Part shown: positions 29,809 to 38,560 of the stretch, piece by piece | Layout of the letters: the number at the start of each line of letters is the position of its first letter | Numbering within the stretch: position 1 is the first letter of the stretch | NCBI RefSeq assembly: GCF_016925535.1 | Contig: NZ_CP070496.1 | Coordinates: forward strand, 2,852,001-2,916,000 | Reading direction: 5' to 3' | DNA: 64,000 nt | From: Natronoglycomyces albus | Lineage (GTDB): Bacteria > Actinomycetota > Actinomycetes > Mycobacteriales > Micromonosporaceae | Program-made: the position numbers and the translations under genes | The notes under the pieces: model-generated | The model's input: only the letters and a program-made list of their open reading frames with translations | The model's database searches: none | What the model was told of the DNA's origin: nothing

Positions 29809-30318
29809 CTAGGCCTTGCCCTTCGTACGCAGGCCCGCGCTGCGCTCGATTTCACGCTGCGCTTCCCGCTTGGCGATAGCCTGCCGCTTGTCGTGCGACT
29901 TGCGCCCCCGGGCCAAAGCCAATTCCATTTTCGCCCAGCCACCGGAGAAATAAACCGAAAGCGGGATCAGCGTCACACCGGCTTCGCTGAGCTTGCCCTC
30001 CAACTTGGCGATCTCAATGCGGTGCAGCAACAGCTTGCGGATGCGCCGGGGCCGGTGGTTCGTCCAGGTGCCGTAGTCGTACTCGGTGATGTGCAGGTTA
30101 TGAACCCGCGCTTCGCCACCGTAAATTTCCGCATAGGCGTCGGTGATGTTGCACTTGCCCTCACGTAGAGACTTCACCTCGGTTCCGGTGAGAACAATCC
30201 CCGCCTCATAGGTGTCCAGGATGTCAAAGTCAAACCGGGCACGACGATTTGTCGTCACAAGCTTGCGCTCAGGACCGGTCTTGGCCGCGTTGGTCTGGGT
30301 TTTCTTCTTCTTGGACAC
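29809..30318 (-). CDS. smpB: SsrA-binding protein SmpB
   Basis: Binds the tRNA-like part of tmRNA and places it in the A site of stalled ribosomes. 169 aa. It has the oligonucleotide-binding core with NRRARFDFDILDTYEAG, GTEVKSLREGKCNI and the C-terminal basic tail HDKRQAIAKREAQREIERS. The N-terminus is extended by a lysine-rich run. The start is a GTG. Its RNA partner ssrA begins 184 bases downstream on the same strand. Confidence 0.97.
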   Translation of the reverse strand: MSKKKKTQTNAAKTGPERKLVTTNRRARFDFDILDTYEAGIVLTGTEVKSLREGKCNITDAYAEIYGGEARVHNLHITEYDYGTWTNHRPRRIRKLLLHRIEIAKLEGKLSEAGVTLIPLSVYFSGGWAKMELALARGRKSHDKRQAIAKREAQREIERSAGLRTKGKA

Positions 30319-30417
30319 GCTGCAATGTTAACGGGTACGCGAAGGCGACGTCGAGTGGATTAGTGTCGCGCCGCGTTGAGACAGTAGCGCCCACTTCGCC
30401 CCGCGCCCAGTGGCACG

Positions 30418-30431
30418 GCCCTGGCCAGGGC
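30418..30431. repeat. 14-bp palindrome between the M23 gene and smpB
   Basis: GCCCTGGCCAGGGC is a perfect palindrome directly beyond the TAG of the M23 gene. It may help terminate that gene. Confidence 0.3.
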
Positions 30432-30436
30432 GCGCT

Positions 30437-31747
30437 CTACCGGCACAGGCAAGAGGGTAGGTAGCCCAACGGATTGACCTGGTTTCCGTTGACCCGCACT
30501 TCAAAATGTAGATGGTCTCCCGTGGAGGAACCAGTCGTACCCACGGCTCCGATTCGCTGCCCCCGGCTCACATGTTGCCCATGGTTAACGTCAATGCGCG
30601 ACTGGTGCGCATAGCAGGTCGACAGGCCATTGCCGTGATAAATGCACGTGAAAAGGCCGTATCCGCCCGACCAACCAGCGGTGACGACATTGCCTGACTC
30701 GGAGGCGTAGATCGGCGTGCCACCGGCTGCGGCGAAGTCAGTGCCTCCATGGAGGCGCACCGTTCCGTAGATGGGGTGGGTGCGATACCCGAAATCAGAA
30801 GACTTCCAGCCATTAACTGGCTGAGCGAGAGTCGAGCCTCCGCCCGATCCGCTTCCAGACCCGCTGCCGGAACCACTACCCGATCCGCTGCCGGACCCGC
30901 TACCTGACCCACTGCCGGACCCGCTGCCGGACCCGCTATTGCGGTCTCGTTCGGCCGCGGCGGCTTGGGCCCGCAGTTCCTCGGCTATGCGGTCGGACTC
31001 CGCGTCCAGCTGGGCCCACAGATGCTCGGTTTCGGCCCGCTCCTCTTGAGCCACGGACAACGCGTCTTCCCGGTTGGCCACGAGGCTGACAACTTCGGCC
31101 CGGGCCGACTCGGCGGCCTGCTGTTGCTCCTGTGCGTACGAGAGCGCCGCCTCAGCTTCGCGACGCGCCGCCTCAGCCTCAGTCCTGGCCGCCGCCGCCA
31201 AGCTCTCGGCGTTGGAGGCTTCACGACGTGCCAGAGTTACCTCCTCGACCGCTTGATTCTTCCGCTCGACGAGCATCTCCAGGTATGACATGCGTTCAAG
31301 TGCCAAGGACGGCTCATCGGCCGAGAGAATGGCGTCAAAGGTCAGCAGCTCAGTGCCCCGATAGGTCGAGGAGAGCAAGTTAGCCCGCTCGGTGCGCGTC
31401 TGATCTACCGCCTCGGCCGCGTCGGCCATCTCCGCTTCGGCCTCAGCCAGTTCCTCGGCAGCCCGGTCAGCTTCCCGTTGCGCGGCATCCGCCTGCACTT
31501 CCGCCGCCGCGACCCGGCCACGGGCCTCATCGACCGCGGCTTCGGCATCGGGCAGTCGCGCCTCGGCCTCGGCCAGCTTTTGACCAGCCTCCTGAGCCCG
31601 ATCGGTCGCCCCCTCCAATAGAGAAGCCATCTCGGCTTTCTCCTGTTCAATGCGATCAAGTTCACTTTGGGAGGTTTGTGCCTCAACGGGAGAAGACATG
31701 GTGACTGCGAGGAGTATCGCGCTGAATGTCACCCCTAGTCGTCTCAT
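30437..31747 (-). CDS. Secreted M23 (LytM) murein hydrolase with coiled coil, EnvC/PcsB-like
   Basis: A 436-aa predicted cell-wall endopeptidase. The ATG at 31747 gives a clean signal peptide (MRRLGVTFSAILLAV, likely cleaved after VEA). Residues about 30-270 are an Ala/Glu/Arg-rich coiled coil. A long Ser-Gly repeat linker (DNA about 30835-30935) then leads to the LytM domain. The zinc ligands are present: His333 and Asp337 in HGGTD, and His412 and His414 in HLHFE. It lies directly downstream of ftsEX. FtsEX activates such hydrolases through their coiled coils in other bacteria, so it is a good candidate for the FtsEX-controlled septal hydrolase. Confidence 0.9.
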   Translation of the reverse strand: MRRLGVTFSAILLAVTMSSPVEAQTSQSELDRIEQEKAEMASLLEGATDRAQEAGQKLAEAEARLPDAEAAVDEARGRVAAAEVQADAAQREADRAAEELAEAEAEMADAAEAVDQTRTERANLLSSTYRGTELLTFDAILSADEPSLALERMSYLEMLVERKNQAVEEVTLARREASNAESLAAAARTEAEAARREAEAALSYAQEQQQAAESARAEVVSLVANREDALSVAQEERAETEHLWAQLDAESDRIAEELRAQAAAAERDRNSGSGSGSGSGSGSGSGSGSGSGSGSGSGSGSGGGSTLAQPVNGWKSSDFGYRTHPIYGTVRLHGGTDFAAAGGTPIYASESGNVVTAGWSGGYGLFTCIYHGNGLSTCYAHQSRIDVNHGQHVSRGQRIGAVGTTGSSTGDHLHFEVRVNGNQVNPLGYLPSCLCR

Positions 31748-31947
31748 AACCGGTGAGTCTATGACACATTCACCTTTGGAATGTCTCGAACACGTCATTT
31801 AACACTTTTAGCGGACATGAGGCGAAATCAGCTCCCAGGCTCTTGGACTCCGGTATCGGCCCACTTCAATGGCGTCCCCGCTTCCCCTCCATGGGTCTGT
31901 GAGGCCGTTTCGGGGGAGGAAGCGCGCTCCCGCGACGCTGCGAACAT
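31748..31947. other. Gap between ftsEX terminator and the M23 gene
   Basis: No gene. It should hold the promoter of the M23 gene because a strong terminator closes ftsEX just upstream. Confidence 0.35.
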
Positions 31948-31988
31948 GACTGTGGGGAGTCCCGATTTCTCGGAGACTCCCCACAGTC
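31948..31988 (-). terminator. Terminator of ftsE-ftsX
   Basis: GACTGTGGGGAGTC pairs perfectly with GACTCCCCACAGTC, and an inner CCGA/TCGG extends the stem. It lies about 100 bases downstream of ftsX. Confidence 0.8.
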
Positions 31989-32091
31989 GGGCGGCCTATG
32001 CGAAAAGTGGCCTTAGAGCCTGGGGCGAATATTCTCCCCAGCCATCCAAGGACCACACCGGCCGCATAAGCCGAGTGATTGAGCAGGTCGG

Positions 32092-32967
32092 CTAGACTTT
32101 GATGTTGAAGCGCAGCGTAATCCAAGCGGTCACCGCACTAATCACCGACGCCACGCCAAGCAAGACCGGCAGCACCAAAAGCACCGCCTGCCACGTCAGT
32201 GGCGGCATCAGTCCGAATAGGTCAGAGAACGCCCCATCGATGACGAACACCTTCGCCGCGCACAGCGTTGCGAACGCCACTAGCGCCCCGATGACCCCGG
32301 CGAACACCGCTTCGAGAACAAATGGAGCCTGCACGAACCAGTTGGGCGCGCCCACCAGCTTCATGATCGAAACCTCGCGGCGACGTGAATAAGCTGCCAC
32401 CTGGATGGTGTTGGCCACCAGCATCAGTGCCGCCACACCCTGCACCAGCGCGATGATCAACGTCATGTTCTGCGCGCCGCTGAGAATGTCGAAGACCTTT
32501 TGCAGCACTTGCTTTTGGTTGATGGACTGGTAGATTCCCTCGCGCTCACCGAAGTCGACGATAAGGTCATCGGCCTGGTCAATGTTGTTCATGCTGACGC
32601 GGAAAGCCGCTGGCAGCACTTCGGGATCTACCGCGCCGACCATGTCTGGGGCATCGGAGAACGTCTCTTGGAAGCGCTCCCAGGCATCTTCCTTAGTCTC
32701 ATAGACCACTTGCGCGGTGCGCTCGTCACCACGCAAGTCCGCGTGCAACTGATCGCGTGTCTCATCGTCGATGTCCTGATCTAGGTACATGACGACTTCG
32801 AGGTTGGTCTGGTAATACTCCTCCACCAGGTCGACCTGGTGGTACAACAGCAGTCCCGCGCCTAGCATCGACAGAGATACCGCCATGGTGATGATCATGG
32901 CGACGGTCATGCTGATGTTGCGCCACAGCCCGAGGAAAACCTCGGACATTACATATTTTGCGCGCAT
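32092..32967 (-). CDS. ftsX: Cell division protein FtsX
   Basis: Membrane half of the FtsEX complex. 291 aa with the usual layout: one N-terminal membrane segment (ISMTVAMIITMAVSLSMLG), an extracytoplasmic loop of about 130 residues that binds and activates murein hydrolases, then three segments near residues 170-290. The loop is where the neighbouring M23 protein would dock. It lies 25 bases downstream of ftsE. Confidence 0.95.
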   Translation of the reverse strand: MRAKYVMSEVFLGLWRNISMTVAMIITMAVSLSMLGAGLLLYHQVDLVEEYYQTNLEVVMYLDQDIDDETRDQLHADLRGDERTAQVVYETKEDAWERFQETFSDAPDMVGAVDPEVLPAAFRVSMNNIDQADDLIVDFGEREGIYQSINQKQVLQKVFDILSGAQNMTLIIALVQGVAALMLVANTIQVAAYSRRREVSIMKLVGAPNWFVQAPFVLEAVFAGVIGALVAFATLCAAKVFVIDGAFSDLFGLMPPLTWQAVLLVLPVLLGVASVISAVTAWITLRFNIKV

Positions 32968-32992
32968 CGCTTAAGTCTCTCTACCTTCCGCT

Positions 32993-33673
32993 TTATCCGT
33001 AGACGCCTCGGGACTGGTCCCGCACGACCTTGCCGCCTTCGATTTCGATGACGCGGCGGCGCATCTGGTTCACGATATTGGAGTCGTGGGTAACCATGAC
33101 GATGGTGGTCCCGGTGCGGCTGATGCGGTCCAGCAGTCGCATGATCTCGATGGAGGTGTCCGGGTCGAGGTTACCGGTCGGCTCGTCGGCCAACAGCAGC
33201 AGTGGCCGGTTGACGAACGCGCGCGCGATGGCGACACGTTGCTGCTCTCCACCGGACAACTCGTGCGGGTAGCGGTGCTCTTTTCCACCGAGTCCCACTA
33301 GTTCGAGGACCTCGGGAACAACCCGGCGGGCCACCGAACGCGGCTTACCGATCACTTCCAGAGCAAAGGCCACGTTCTCCGCGGCGGTGCGGTTGGGGAG
33401 CAATCGAAAATCTTGAAACACGCAGCCGAGGGTCCGCCGATAGGCGGGCACCTTCCATCGACGCATGGAGGTTACGTTGCGGTCCCCGACGGTAATAGTG
33501 CCCTTGTCCGGGATCTGTTCGCGCAACAGGAGTTTGATGATGGTGGATTTGCCTGCACCGGTCGGTCCGATAAAGAAGACAAACTCGCCCTTGTCGATGA
33601 AGACGTTGATATCTTCCACCGATGGCCGGTTGGACCGGGGGTAATGCTTCGAAACGCCGTCTAGCTCAATCAC
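32993..33673 (-). CDS. ftsE: Cell division ATP-binding protein FtsE
   Basis: ABC-type ATPase of the FtsEX complex. 226 aa. It has Walker A GPTGAGKS, the Q-loop CVFQDFR, the signature LSGGEQQR, Walker B LLLADEPT and the H-loop VTHDS. The GTG at 33673 gives the family start [13 protein letters not shown] reading to 33694 would add seven residues. Neither has a clear ribosome-binding site. Followed by ftsX. Confidence 0.96.
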   Translation of the reverse strand: MIELDGVSKHYPRSNRPSVEDINVFIDKGEFVFFIGPTGAGKSTIIKLLLREQIPDKGTITVGDRNVTSMRRWKVPAYRRTLGCVFQDFRLLPNRTAAENVAFALEVIGKPRSVARRVVPEVLELVGLGGKEHRYPHELSGGEQQRVAIARAFVNRPLLLLADEPTGNLDPDTSIEIMRLLDRISRTGTTIVMVTHDSNIVNQMRRRVIEIEGGKVVRDQSRGVYG

Positions 33674-33868
33674 GATGGTGGAGTCTACGCGCAAAAGCTG
33701 CGGATCGCATAACCGGTGCCGCTACCAGAGCCATCACATAACGACCGATTCCGCCGAAAAGCCACTTACGCTCGGCGAAATCATCCGTTTGTACTAGTTC
33801 GCCTCATATGTTCGCCTGAGTCGAGCAACGTCACAGGGTACGCACCGTAGGTGAACCGAGAGCGCGCG

Positions 33869-34987
33869 CTAGGCGTTCTCGTCGTTCTCGCTCGACATCC
33901 GCCACCGAATCCCGGCCTCTAGGAAAGCGTCGATGTCCCCGTTGTAGACCCCTTGCACGTCCGAGGTCTCATGGCCGGTGCGCAGGTCCTTGACCATCTG
34001 GTACGGGTGCTGCACGTAGGAGCGCATTTGATCACCCCACGAAGCGGTCACGCTGCCGCGCAGTTCGTCAAGCTTCGCGTTCTGTTCGTCGCGCTTGAGC
34101 TTGTTGAGCTTCGATTGGAGCACCGACATCGCCGTGGCTCGGTTTTGCAGCTGGCTGCGTTCGTTTTGGCACGACACAACGATCCCAGTCGGCAGGTGGG
34201 TGATGCGGACCGCGGAATCGGTCGTGTTGACTCCCTGACCTCCCGGACCGGAAGCCCGGTAGACGTCGATGCGGATTTCGTCGTCGGGAATCTCGACCTG
34301 TTCGGTCTTTTCGATCACCGGAACCACCTCAACGGCGGCGAAACCAGTCTGACGGCGCTTCTGCGTGTCGTACTGACTGATACGCACCACCCGGTGCGTC
34401 CCTTGTTCTACCGAGAGCGTCCCGTAGGCGTACGGGCCCTTCACGGCGAATGTGGTGGACTTGATCCCCGCTTCTTCGCCATAGGAGACGTCATAGACTT
34501 CGGTGTCGCGGCCATGCTTGTCGGCCCACCGCAGGTACATCCGCATCAGCTGCTCGGCGAAGTCACAGGCGTCGTTGCCTCCGGCCCCGGAGCGAACCGA
34601 GACGACGGCTTCACGCTCGTCGTACTCGCCAGAGAGCAACGTCCGGATCTCCAGCTCGTCGATTGACTTGCGCAGGGACTTGAGTTCACCTTGCACCTCA
34701 CCCTCGGCCGAGGCGTCGTCCTCGTCCCCCGCCAGTTCCCACAGAACCTCGACATCGTCCAAACGGGAGTGCAGTTCACTGATTCGGTTGAGCTCGCTTT
34801 GCACCCAGGAGAGCCGGGAGGTGACCTTTTGGGCATGGTCGGTGTCGTCCCACAGGTCGGGCGCGGCGGCCTCGGCCTCCAGTTCCTTGAACTCACGCCG
34901 AAGTTTCGGCAGGTCAAGCACCGATTCGACGGCGCTGAGGGTCTCGCGCAGACTACGTACTTCTGAGGAAACATCGACACTGGTCAC
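33869..34987 (-). CDS. prfB: Peptide chain release factor 2 with non-canonical recognition tripeptide
   Basis: Terminates translation at UGA and UAA. 372 aa, read in one frame from GTG with no programmed frameshift, as usual in actinobacteria. The hydrolysis motif GGQ is intact at 249-251. The stop-codon recognition loop reads [16 protein letters not shown]: where RF2 proteins have Ser-Pro-Phe, this one has Ser204-Gln205-Tyr206 (codons 34378-34370). The Ser and the downstream RRQT threonine are kept. It is clearly RF2 rather than RF1, because the rest of the protein follows RF2 and there is no P-x-T motif. The gene itself ends in TAG. Its usual neighbour ftsE lies 195 bases downstream. Confidence 0.96.
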   Translation of the reverse strand: MTSVDVSSEVRSLRETLSAVESVLDLPKLRREFKELEAEAAAPDLWDDTDHAQKVTSRLSWVQSELNRISELHSRLDDVEVLWELAGDEDDASAEGEVQGELKSLRKSIDELEIRTLLSGEYDEREAVVSVRSGAGGNDACDFAEQLMRMYLRWADKHGRDTEVYDVSYGEEAGIKSTTFAVKGPYAYGTLSVEQGTHRVVRISQYDTQKRRQTGFAAVEVVPVIEKTEQVEIPDDEIRIDVYRASGPGGQGVNTTDSAVRITHLPTGIVVSCQNERSQLQNRATAMSVLQSKLNKLKRDEQNAKLDELRGSVTASWGDQMRSYVQHPYQMVKDLRTGHETSDVQGVYNGDIDAFLEAGIRWRMSSENDENA

Positions 34988-35161
34988 AATTGACTACCTT
35001 ACGTCTGCGAGCGCGACCACTTTCATGTGGCCACGTGCGCATCACTCCCCCACGCTTTCGGGCCCGACAGTCCGGGAAACTGGCTCGCGGGTGACTCTAG
35101 AGGTGACATATGCGATTCCGAATCCACCTCGAGGACGCTGGTGGCCCCTGTGGAATCGAGA
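34988..35161. other. Promoter gap of prfB
   Basis: No gene. It lies between the PadR terminator and prfB. Confidence 0.3.
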
Positions 35162-35193
35162 ATGGGACGCCCGAGTGTTTCGGAGCGTCCCAT
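35162..35193 (-). terminator. Hairpin terminator downstream of the PadR gene
   Basis: ATGGGACGC / GCGTCCCAT with an inner CCGA/TCGG, about 170 bases past the PadR stop codon. Confidence 0.6.
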
Positions 35194-35364
35194 CGAAGTA
35201 GCGGCTAACCCGTACATTGCCGTTCGCAGCGTCAGAAGCATCGGACTCCAAGGAGGCGGAGTTTCGACGGTCCTGTGACCGGTTGGTCGGATGCGAACGG
35301 TTTGGTCATCACTTCGTCCTCCGGGTGTACCCACGTGCGTGGGGCAGAACGAAGCGGTGCAGAC

Positions 35365-35874
35365 TTACTTCTGGCGTGCTTTGAGCCAGTTGATCGCCGA
35401 ACGGTGGTGACCGATCGCGAAGTCCATCGCCGTCGAAGCGCCGGCGTCTTCCCCCGCCAGTTCCTTACTAATTGCCCGAGCTTCGGACAATGCTTCCTGA
35501 TGCTGTTCCAAAGCATCCGCATACATTTCAGAGAGCGTGGCCGGAGACATGTGCTCCATAAAGGCCGTACGCAGAGCGATAGGGTCTCGCAACTTGCCTA
35601 TCGTGGTTGGTTCATTCAACCAACGAGAGAACGCTCGCCTTCCGTTGGCCGAAATTGAATAGGGAACCGAAGCGCGCGGCCCCGGCTTTCCAACGCGAAC
35701 ATATCCCACTTCAGCCAGTGCCGGGAGTTCGCGATAGACCTGACTTCGAGTCATAGTCCAGTAGGGCCCCAGGCGATTGATGGCTTCCGCCATCAACTGA
35801 CCGCCTGTCATTGACCCTTCGTGTAGCAGACCCAGTAGGGCCGCTGATGTGTCGTTGAGTATTTTTCCTGCCAT
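35365..35874 (-). CDS. PadR-family transcriptional regulator
   Basis: A 169-aa predicted repressor. The N-terminal winged helix is typical: ALLGLLHEGSMTGGQLMAEAI, YWTMTRSQVYRELPALAEVGYV, then the wing SVPYSISANGRRAF. The C-terminal part (about 90-169) is helical and should form the dimer. No target gene is obvious. Palindromes TCACTTGTGA (35953-35962) and TCACTT-C-AAGTGA (36288-36300) in the AT-richer gap upstream are candidate operators. Confidence 0.9.
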   Translation of the reverse strand: MAGKILNDTSAALLGLLHEGSMTGGQLMAEAINRLGPYWTMTRSQVYRELPALAEVGYVRVGKPGPRASVPYSISANGRRAFSRWLNEPTTIGKLRDPIALRTAFMEHMSPATLSEMYADALEQHQEALSEARAISKELAGEDAGASTAMDFAIGHHRSAINWLKARQK

Positions 35875-36603
35875 GAGGCCAGGATGCCATGCTGCGAGGG
35901 CCTTTGCAAGTGGACTCCTCTACTGTGTCATGTTGTCGTTGATTTTAGACAGTCACTTGTGAATTAATTGAGTGCACATGGGCGGCAATTGCCTCACGAG
36001 CAATGACTCGTATAAGTAAGTTGTACGCAAACAGGTCCGACACCATGCCTATTCGGGTGAGCCGTGGCATTGTGCCCAAAAACGGCAGTTACTCCAGCAC
36101 ATCCGCCTTTAATAAAGCGACCCTTACGGCCACTTGAGACCGTCGGAATCCGCTTACAAATGTTCACTACCGGCTTCAACTGAGCGCAATCGAACCCCCG
36201 ACTTGCAACCCTAGAGCATACCCGAGGACCAATTCCCGGAAGAATCAGAGCCATATTCACAATTAGGCATAGTTAGATAAATATCACTCACTTCAAGTGA
36301 ACAGCCGCTCGCTCCTATCAACCAGGCCAAGAGAAAGCGCTTAAGCGCCACCGCACCCTATCTAGTTGGTTGCCCAATACACACAGCACCCCGGCTCCTG
36401 ACCGCCCGTGGCCGACGCGGAACCCGAACAGTCGAACGGGCCTCAGCCAAAGTGGGTTGCCCAGTTACACTCAGGCATCATGTTCGGTCAATTTTGCGGT
36501 CGACGAACTCCTTCCCTAGGCGGTAAACACATGAGGAGGCTGGCATTGCGGGCCCAGCACACCTGCGGCGACAGCCGTTCGGCTCGTCACTCGGCGGTGA
36601 CCT
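35875..36603. other. AT-richer gap between PadR and PP2C genes
   Basis: About 730 bases, visibly lower in GC than the flanks between roughly 35.9 and 36.3 kb. It holds the palindromes TCACTTGTGA (35953), TCACTTCAAGTGA (36288) and GCGCTTAAGCGC (36337-36348). A minus-strand frame of 88 codons (35994-36260) encodes a cysteine-rich peptide (5 Cys) but lacks a ribosome-binding site. I do not call it a gene. Confidence 0.4.
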
Positions 36604-37428
36604 GTGACTAAAGCAAAGCCCAGGCTCGTCTGGCACCTCGGTGCCTCCACCGACGTTGGCCAAATCCGGGACATCAACGAAGACTCCTACCTAGCGCACC
36701 CCGAGCTCATCGCCGTAGCTGACGGCGTTGGTGGTGCGGCGGCTGGCGAGGTCGCCAGCGCCATCGCCATCGAGCAGATGCGGTCCCTAGTCACGGGCAA
36801 GGAGGTCCGCGGCCCCTCGGCTGAGGCCTTCGATGATGCGGTGGTGGCGGCTCGCGAGAAGATCCGCAGTGTGGTCGAGGACAACCCGGAGTCTGAGGGT
36901 ATGGGCACGACGTTGACGGCGTTGTGGCTGGGTGAGGATGAGGTCACGCTGGCCCACATTGGGGACTCGCGTGCGTATCAGTTGCGCGGGGACGACTTTG
37001 TACAAGTGACTGTCGATGATTCCTATGTGCAGCATCTCATTGATGAGGGTGCCATCACCAAAGAAGAGGCGATCGATCATCCGTATCGGTCGATGGTGAC
37101 GCGGGTGTTGCAGAGCAAGGAGGCCCCCACGCACTTTGAGTCGCGTCCGGCGCGGGTCGGTGACCGGTTCGTGGTGTGTTCGGATGGTCTGACTGATGTG
37201 GTGAGAGAGGAAACCGTCGAGGACGTGTTGCGGGAGTTCGCTGACCCACAAGCGGCCTCGGAACGGCTGGTGGAGTTGGCGCTGCGGGCGGGCGGGCCCG
37301 ACAATATTACGGTCGTGGTGGCTGACATTAAAGAGGCCACAGTCGATCCGAAGGCGGTTGTCTTCGGGAGTGGATTCGCGTTGATGTTGCTGGCCGTCGG
37401 TGGCTTTGCCTGGTGGGCAGTCGGTTAG
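36604..37428 (+). CDS. PP2C-family Ser/Thr protein phosphatase, membrane-anchored
   Basis: A 274-aa metal-dependent phosphatase. The PP2C motifs appear in order: RDINEDSYL, IAVADGVGGAAAGE, GMGTTLTALWL, AHIGDSRAYQLR, VVCSDGLTDVV and GPDNITVVVADI. The aspartates that bind the two metal ions are present. A C-terminal hydrophobic stretch (FALMLLAVGGFAWWAV) should anchor it in the membrane. It resembles PstP but is not next to a protein-kinase or cell-shape cluster, so its partner is open. The GTG start is weakly supported. Converges with ppx. Confidence 0.9.
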   Translation: MTKAKPRLVWHLGASTDVGQIRDINEDSYLAHPELIAVADGVGGAAAGEVASAIAIEQMRSLVTGKEVRGPSAEAFDDAVVAAREKIRSVVEDNPESEGMGTTLTALWLGEDEVTLAHIGDSRAYQLRGDDFVQVTVDDSYVQHLIDEGAITKEEAIDHPYRSMVTRVLQSKEAPTHFESRPARVGDRFVVCSDGLTDVVREETVEDVLREFADPQAASERLVELALRAGGPDNITVVVADIKEATVDPKAVVFGSGFALMLLAVGGFAWWAVG

Positions 37429-37469
37429 CCACGGTTGGCCATCTGGTGCAACCGTCCGCGGACAGCTTA

Positions 37470-37497
37470 GGGGTGGGTCACCGTGGTGGCCCACCCC
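37470..37497. terminator. Terminator between convergent PP2C and ppx genes
   Basis: GGGGTGGG / CCCACCCC with an inner CACC/GGTG, lying in the 85-base gap between two convergent stop codons. It can serve both strands. Confidence 0.65.
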
Positions 37498-37513
37498 GCT
37501 CGCGTGGTGGGGG

Positions 37514-38473
37514 CTATTTTCCGGCCGAGGCGGCGATGCCGTCGAGAATGTCGTGTTCGGAGGCAATGACCGAGCTCGCTCCGGTTCGCTCCATGATGGT
37601 GCGCAGGACGAGGGAACCGCCGATGATGACGTCGGCTCGGCCAGGGTGCATGACGCCGATGGCGAGGCGCTGCTCGTGAGTGGCTGTGGCCAGTCGGTCG
37701 GCCACTTGGCAGACTTGTTCGTAGGTGACCGGGGTGCCGTCGATGGCATCGGCGTCGTACTTGTCGAGGTCGAGGGCTATTCCGGCCACGGTCGTGACGG
37801 TCCCGGCCACGCCCACAAGTTCGACTGAGAGTCGCTGTGGGTCGACTGTGGCCAAGGCGGAGTCGACGAGGGCGCTGATATCGGCCTGGGCTGTGGCCAG
37901 TTCGGTGGGGGCGGGCGGGTCGGAGTGGATGTGTCGCTCAGTCATGCGTACGCAGCCGATGTCGACGCTGCGAGCGGCGAGTACTGCGGTGCCCTCTCCT
38001 CGCACGAACTCTGTTGATCCGCCGCCGATGTCGATCACGAGGCGTTGGCCTTCGACCTCGGGCATCGTGGCGACGGCTCCGCCAAAGGACAGCCGTGCCT
38101 CTTCGTCGCCAGAGATCACCTCCGGTGGGGTACCGAGTGTCGCGGTCACCATCGCGGTGAACTCTCCGGAGTTGGCCGCGTCTCGGGTGGCGGACGTGGC
38201 TACCATGCGTACTGCTTGGACGTCGTGGTCGCTAATTTGTGCGGCATAGCCCTCTAGGGCCAGCCGGGTGCGTTCGATGGCGGCGGGTGCGAGGCGGCCC
38301 GTCTTGTCGACTCCTTCGCCCAGACGCACGACTTCCATCCGTCGGACGATATCGGCTAGGCGGCCATCACTTCCAACTTCGGCGATGAGGAGGCGGATCG
38401 AATTGGTGCCGCAGTCGATCCCAGCCACACGATGCCCGCCTGAGGCGGCGGTACTGGTGCTTTCACGTGCCAT
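37514..38473 (-). CDS. Ppx/GppA-family phosphatase (exopolyphosphatase-like)
   Basis: A 319-aa protein of the actin-like ASKHA fold that hydrolyses polyphosphate or guanosine pentaphosphate. Phosphate-binding blocks are AGIDCGTNSIRLL, VATSATRDAANS, LVIDIGGGSTEFV and GVAGTVTTVAGI. This short, single-module version fits the actinobacterial eno-ftsB-DUF501-ppx block. The ATG follows AGAGAGG. It is the last gene of that block. Confidence 0.92.
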   Translation of the reverse strand: MARESTSTAASGGHRVAGIDCGTNSIRLLIAEVGSDGRLADIVRRMEVVRLGEGVDKTGRLAPAAIERTRLALEGYAAQISDHDVQAVRMVATSATRDAANSGEFTAMVTATLGTPPEVISGDEEARLSFGGAVATMPEVEGQRLVIDIGGGSTEFVRGEGTAVLAARSVDIGCVRMTERHIHSDPPAPTELATAQADISALVDSALATVDPQRLSVELVGVAGTVTTVAGIALDLDKYDADAIDGTPVTYEQVCQVADRLATATHEQRLAIGVMHPGRADVIIGGSLVLRTIMERTGASSVIASEHDILDGIAASAGK

Positions 38474-38560
38474 GTCATGCCTCTCTAAGACTGGTCGTCA
38501 TTGCGTTGGGCGTAGTGGTTCGAACCTGGGCGGTTGAGGCTGCGGTGGCCAGGTGCGGCC

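Noticed and set aside
30835-30935. Repetitive DNA that could be mistaken for a CRISPR or tandem-repeat array
   Set aside because: It encodes the Ser-Gly linker of the M23 hydrolase in frame. There are no spacers.
34370-34378. Reassignment of UGA to an amino acid as explanation of the stop-codon skew
   Set aside because: All genes read full length under the standard code, and eight genes still end naturally at TGA, so UGA remains a stop.
33869-34987. Programmed frameshift in prfB
   Set aside because: The gene is open in a single frame from the GTG, with no internal in-frame TGA, as usual in actinobacteria.
36150-36230. tRNA-like T arm (minus strand GGGGGTTCGATTG)
   Set aside because: No matching acceptor, D or anticodon stems could be built around it, so it is not a tRNA.
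38515-38530. GGTTCGAACC between ppx and DUF501, suggestive of a tRNA-Leu T loop
   Set aside because: The gap is only 87 bases and no cloverleaf fits. It is just a palindrome.
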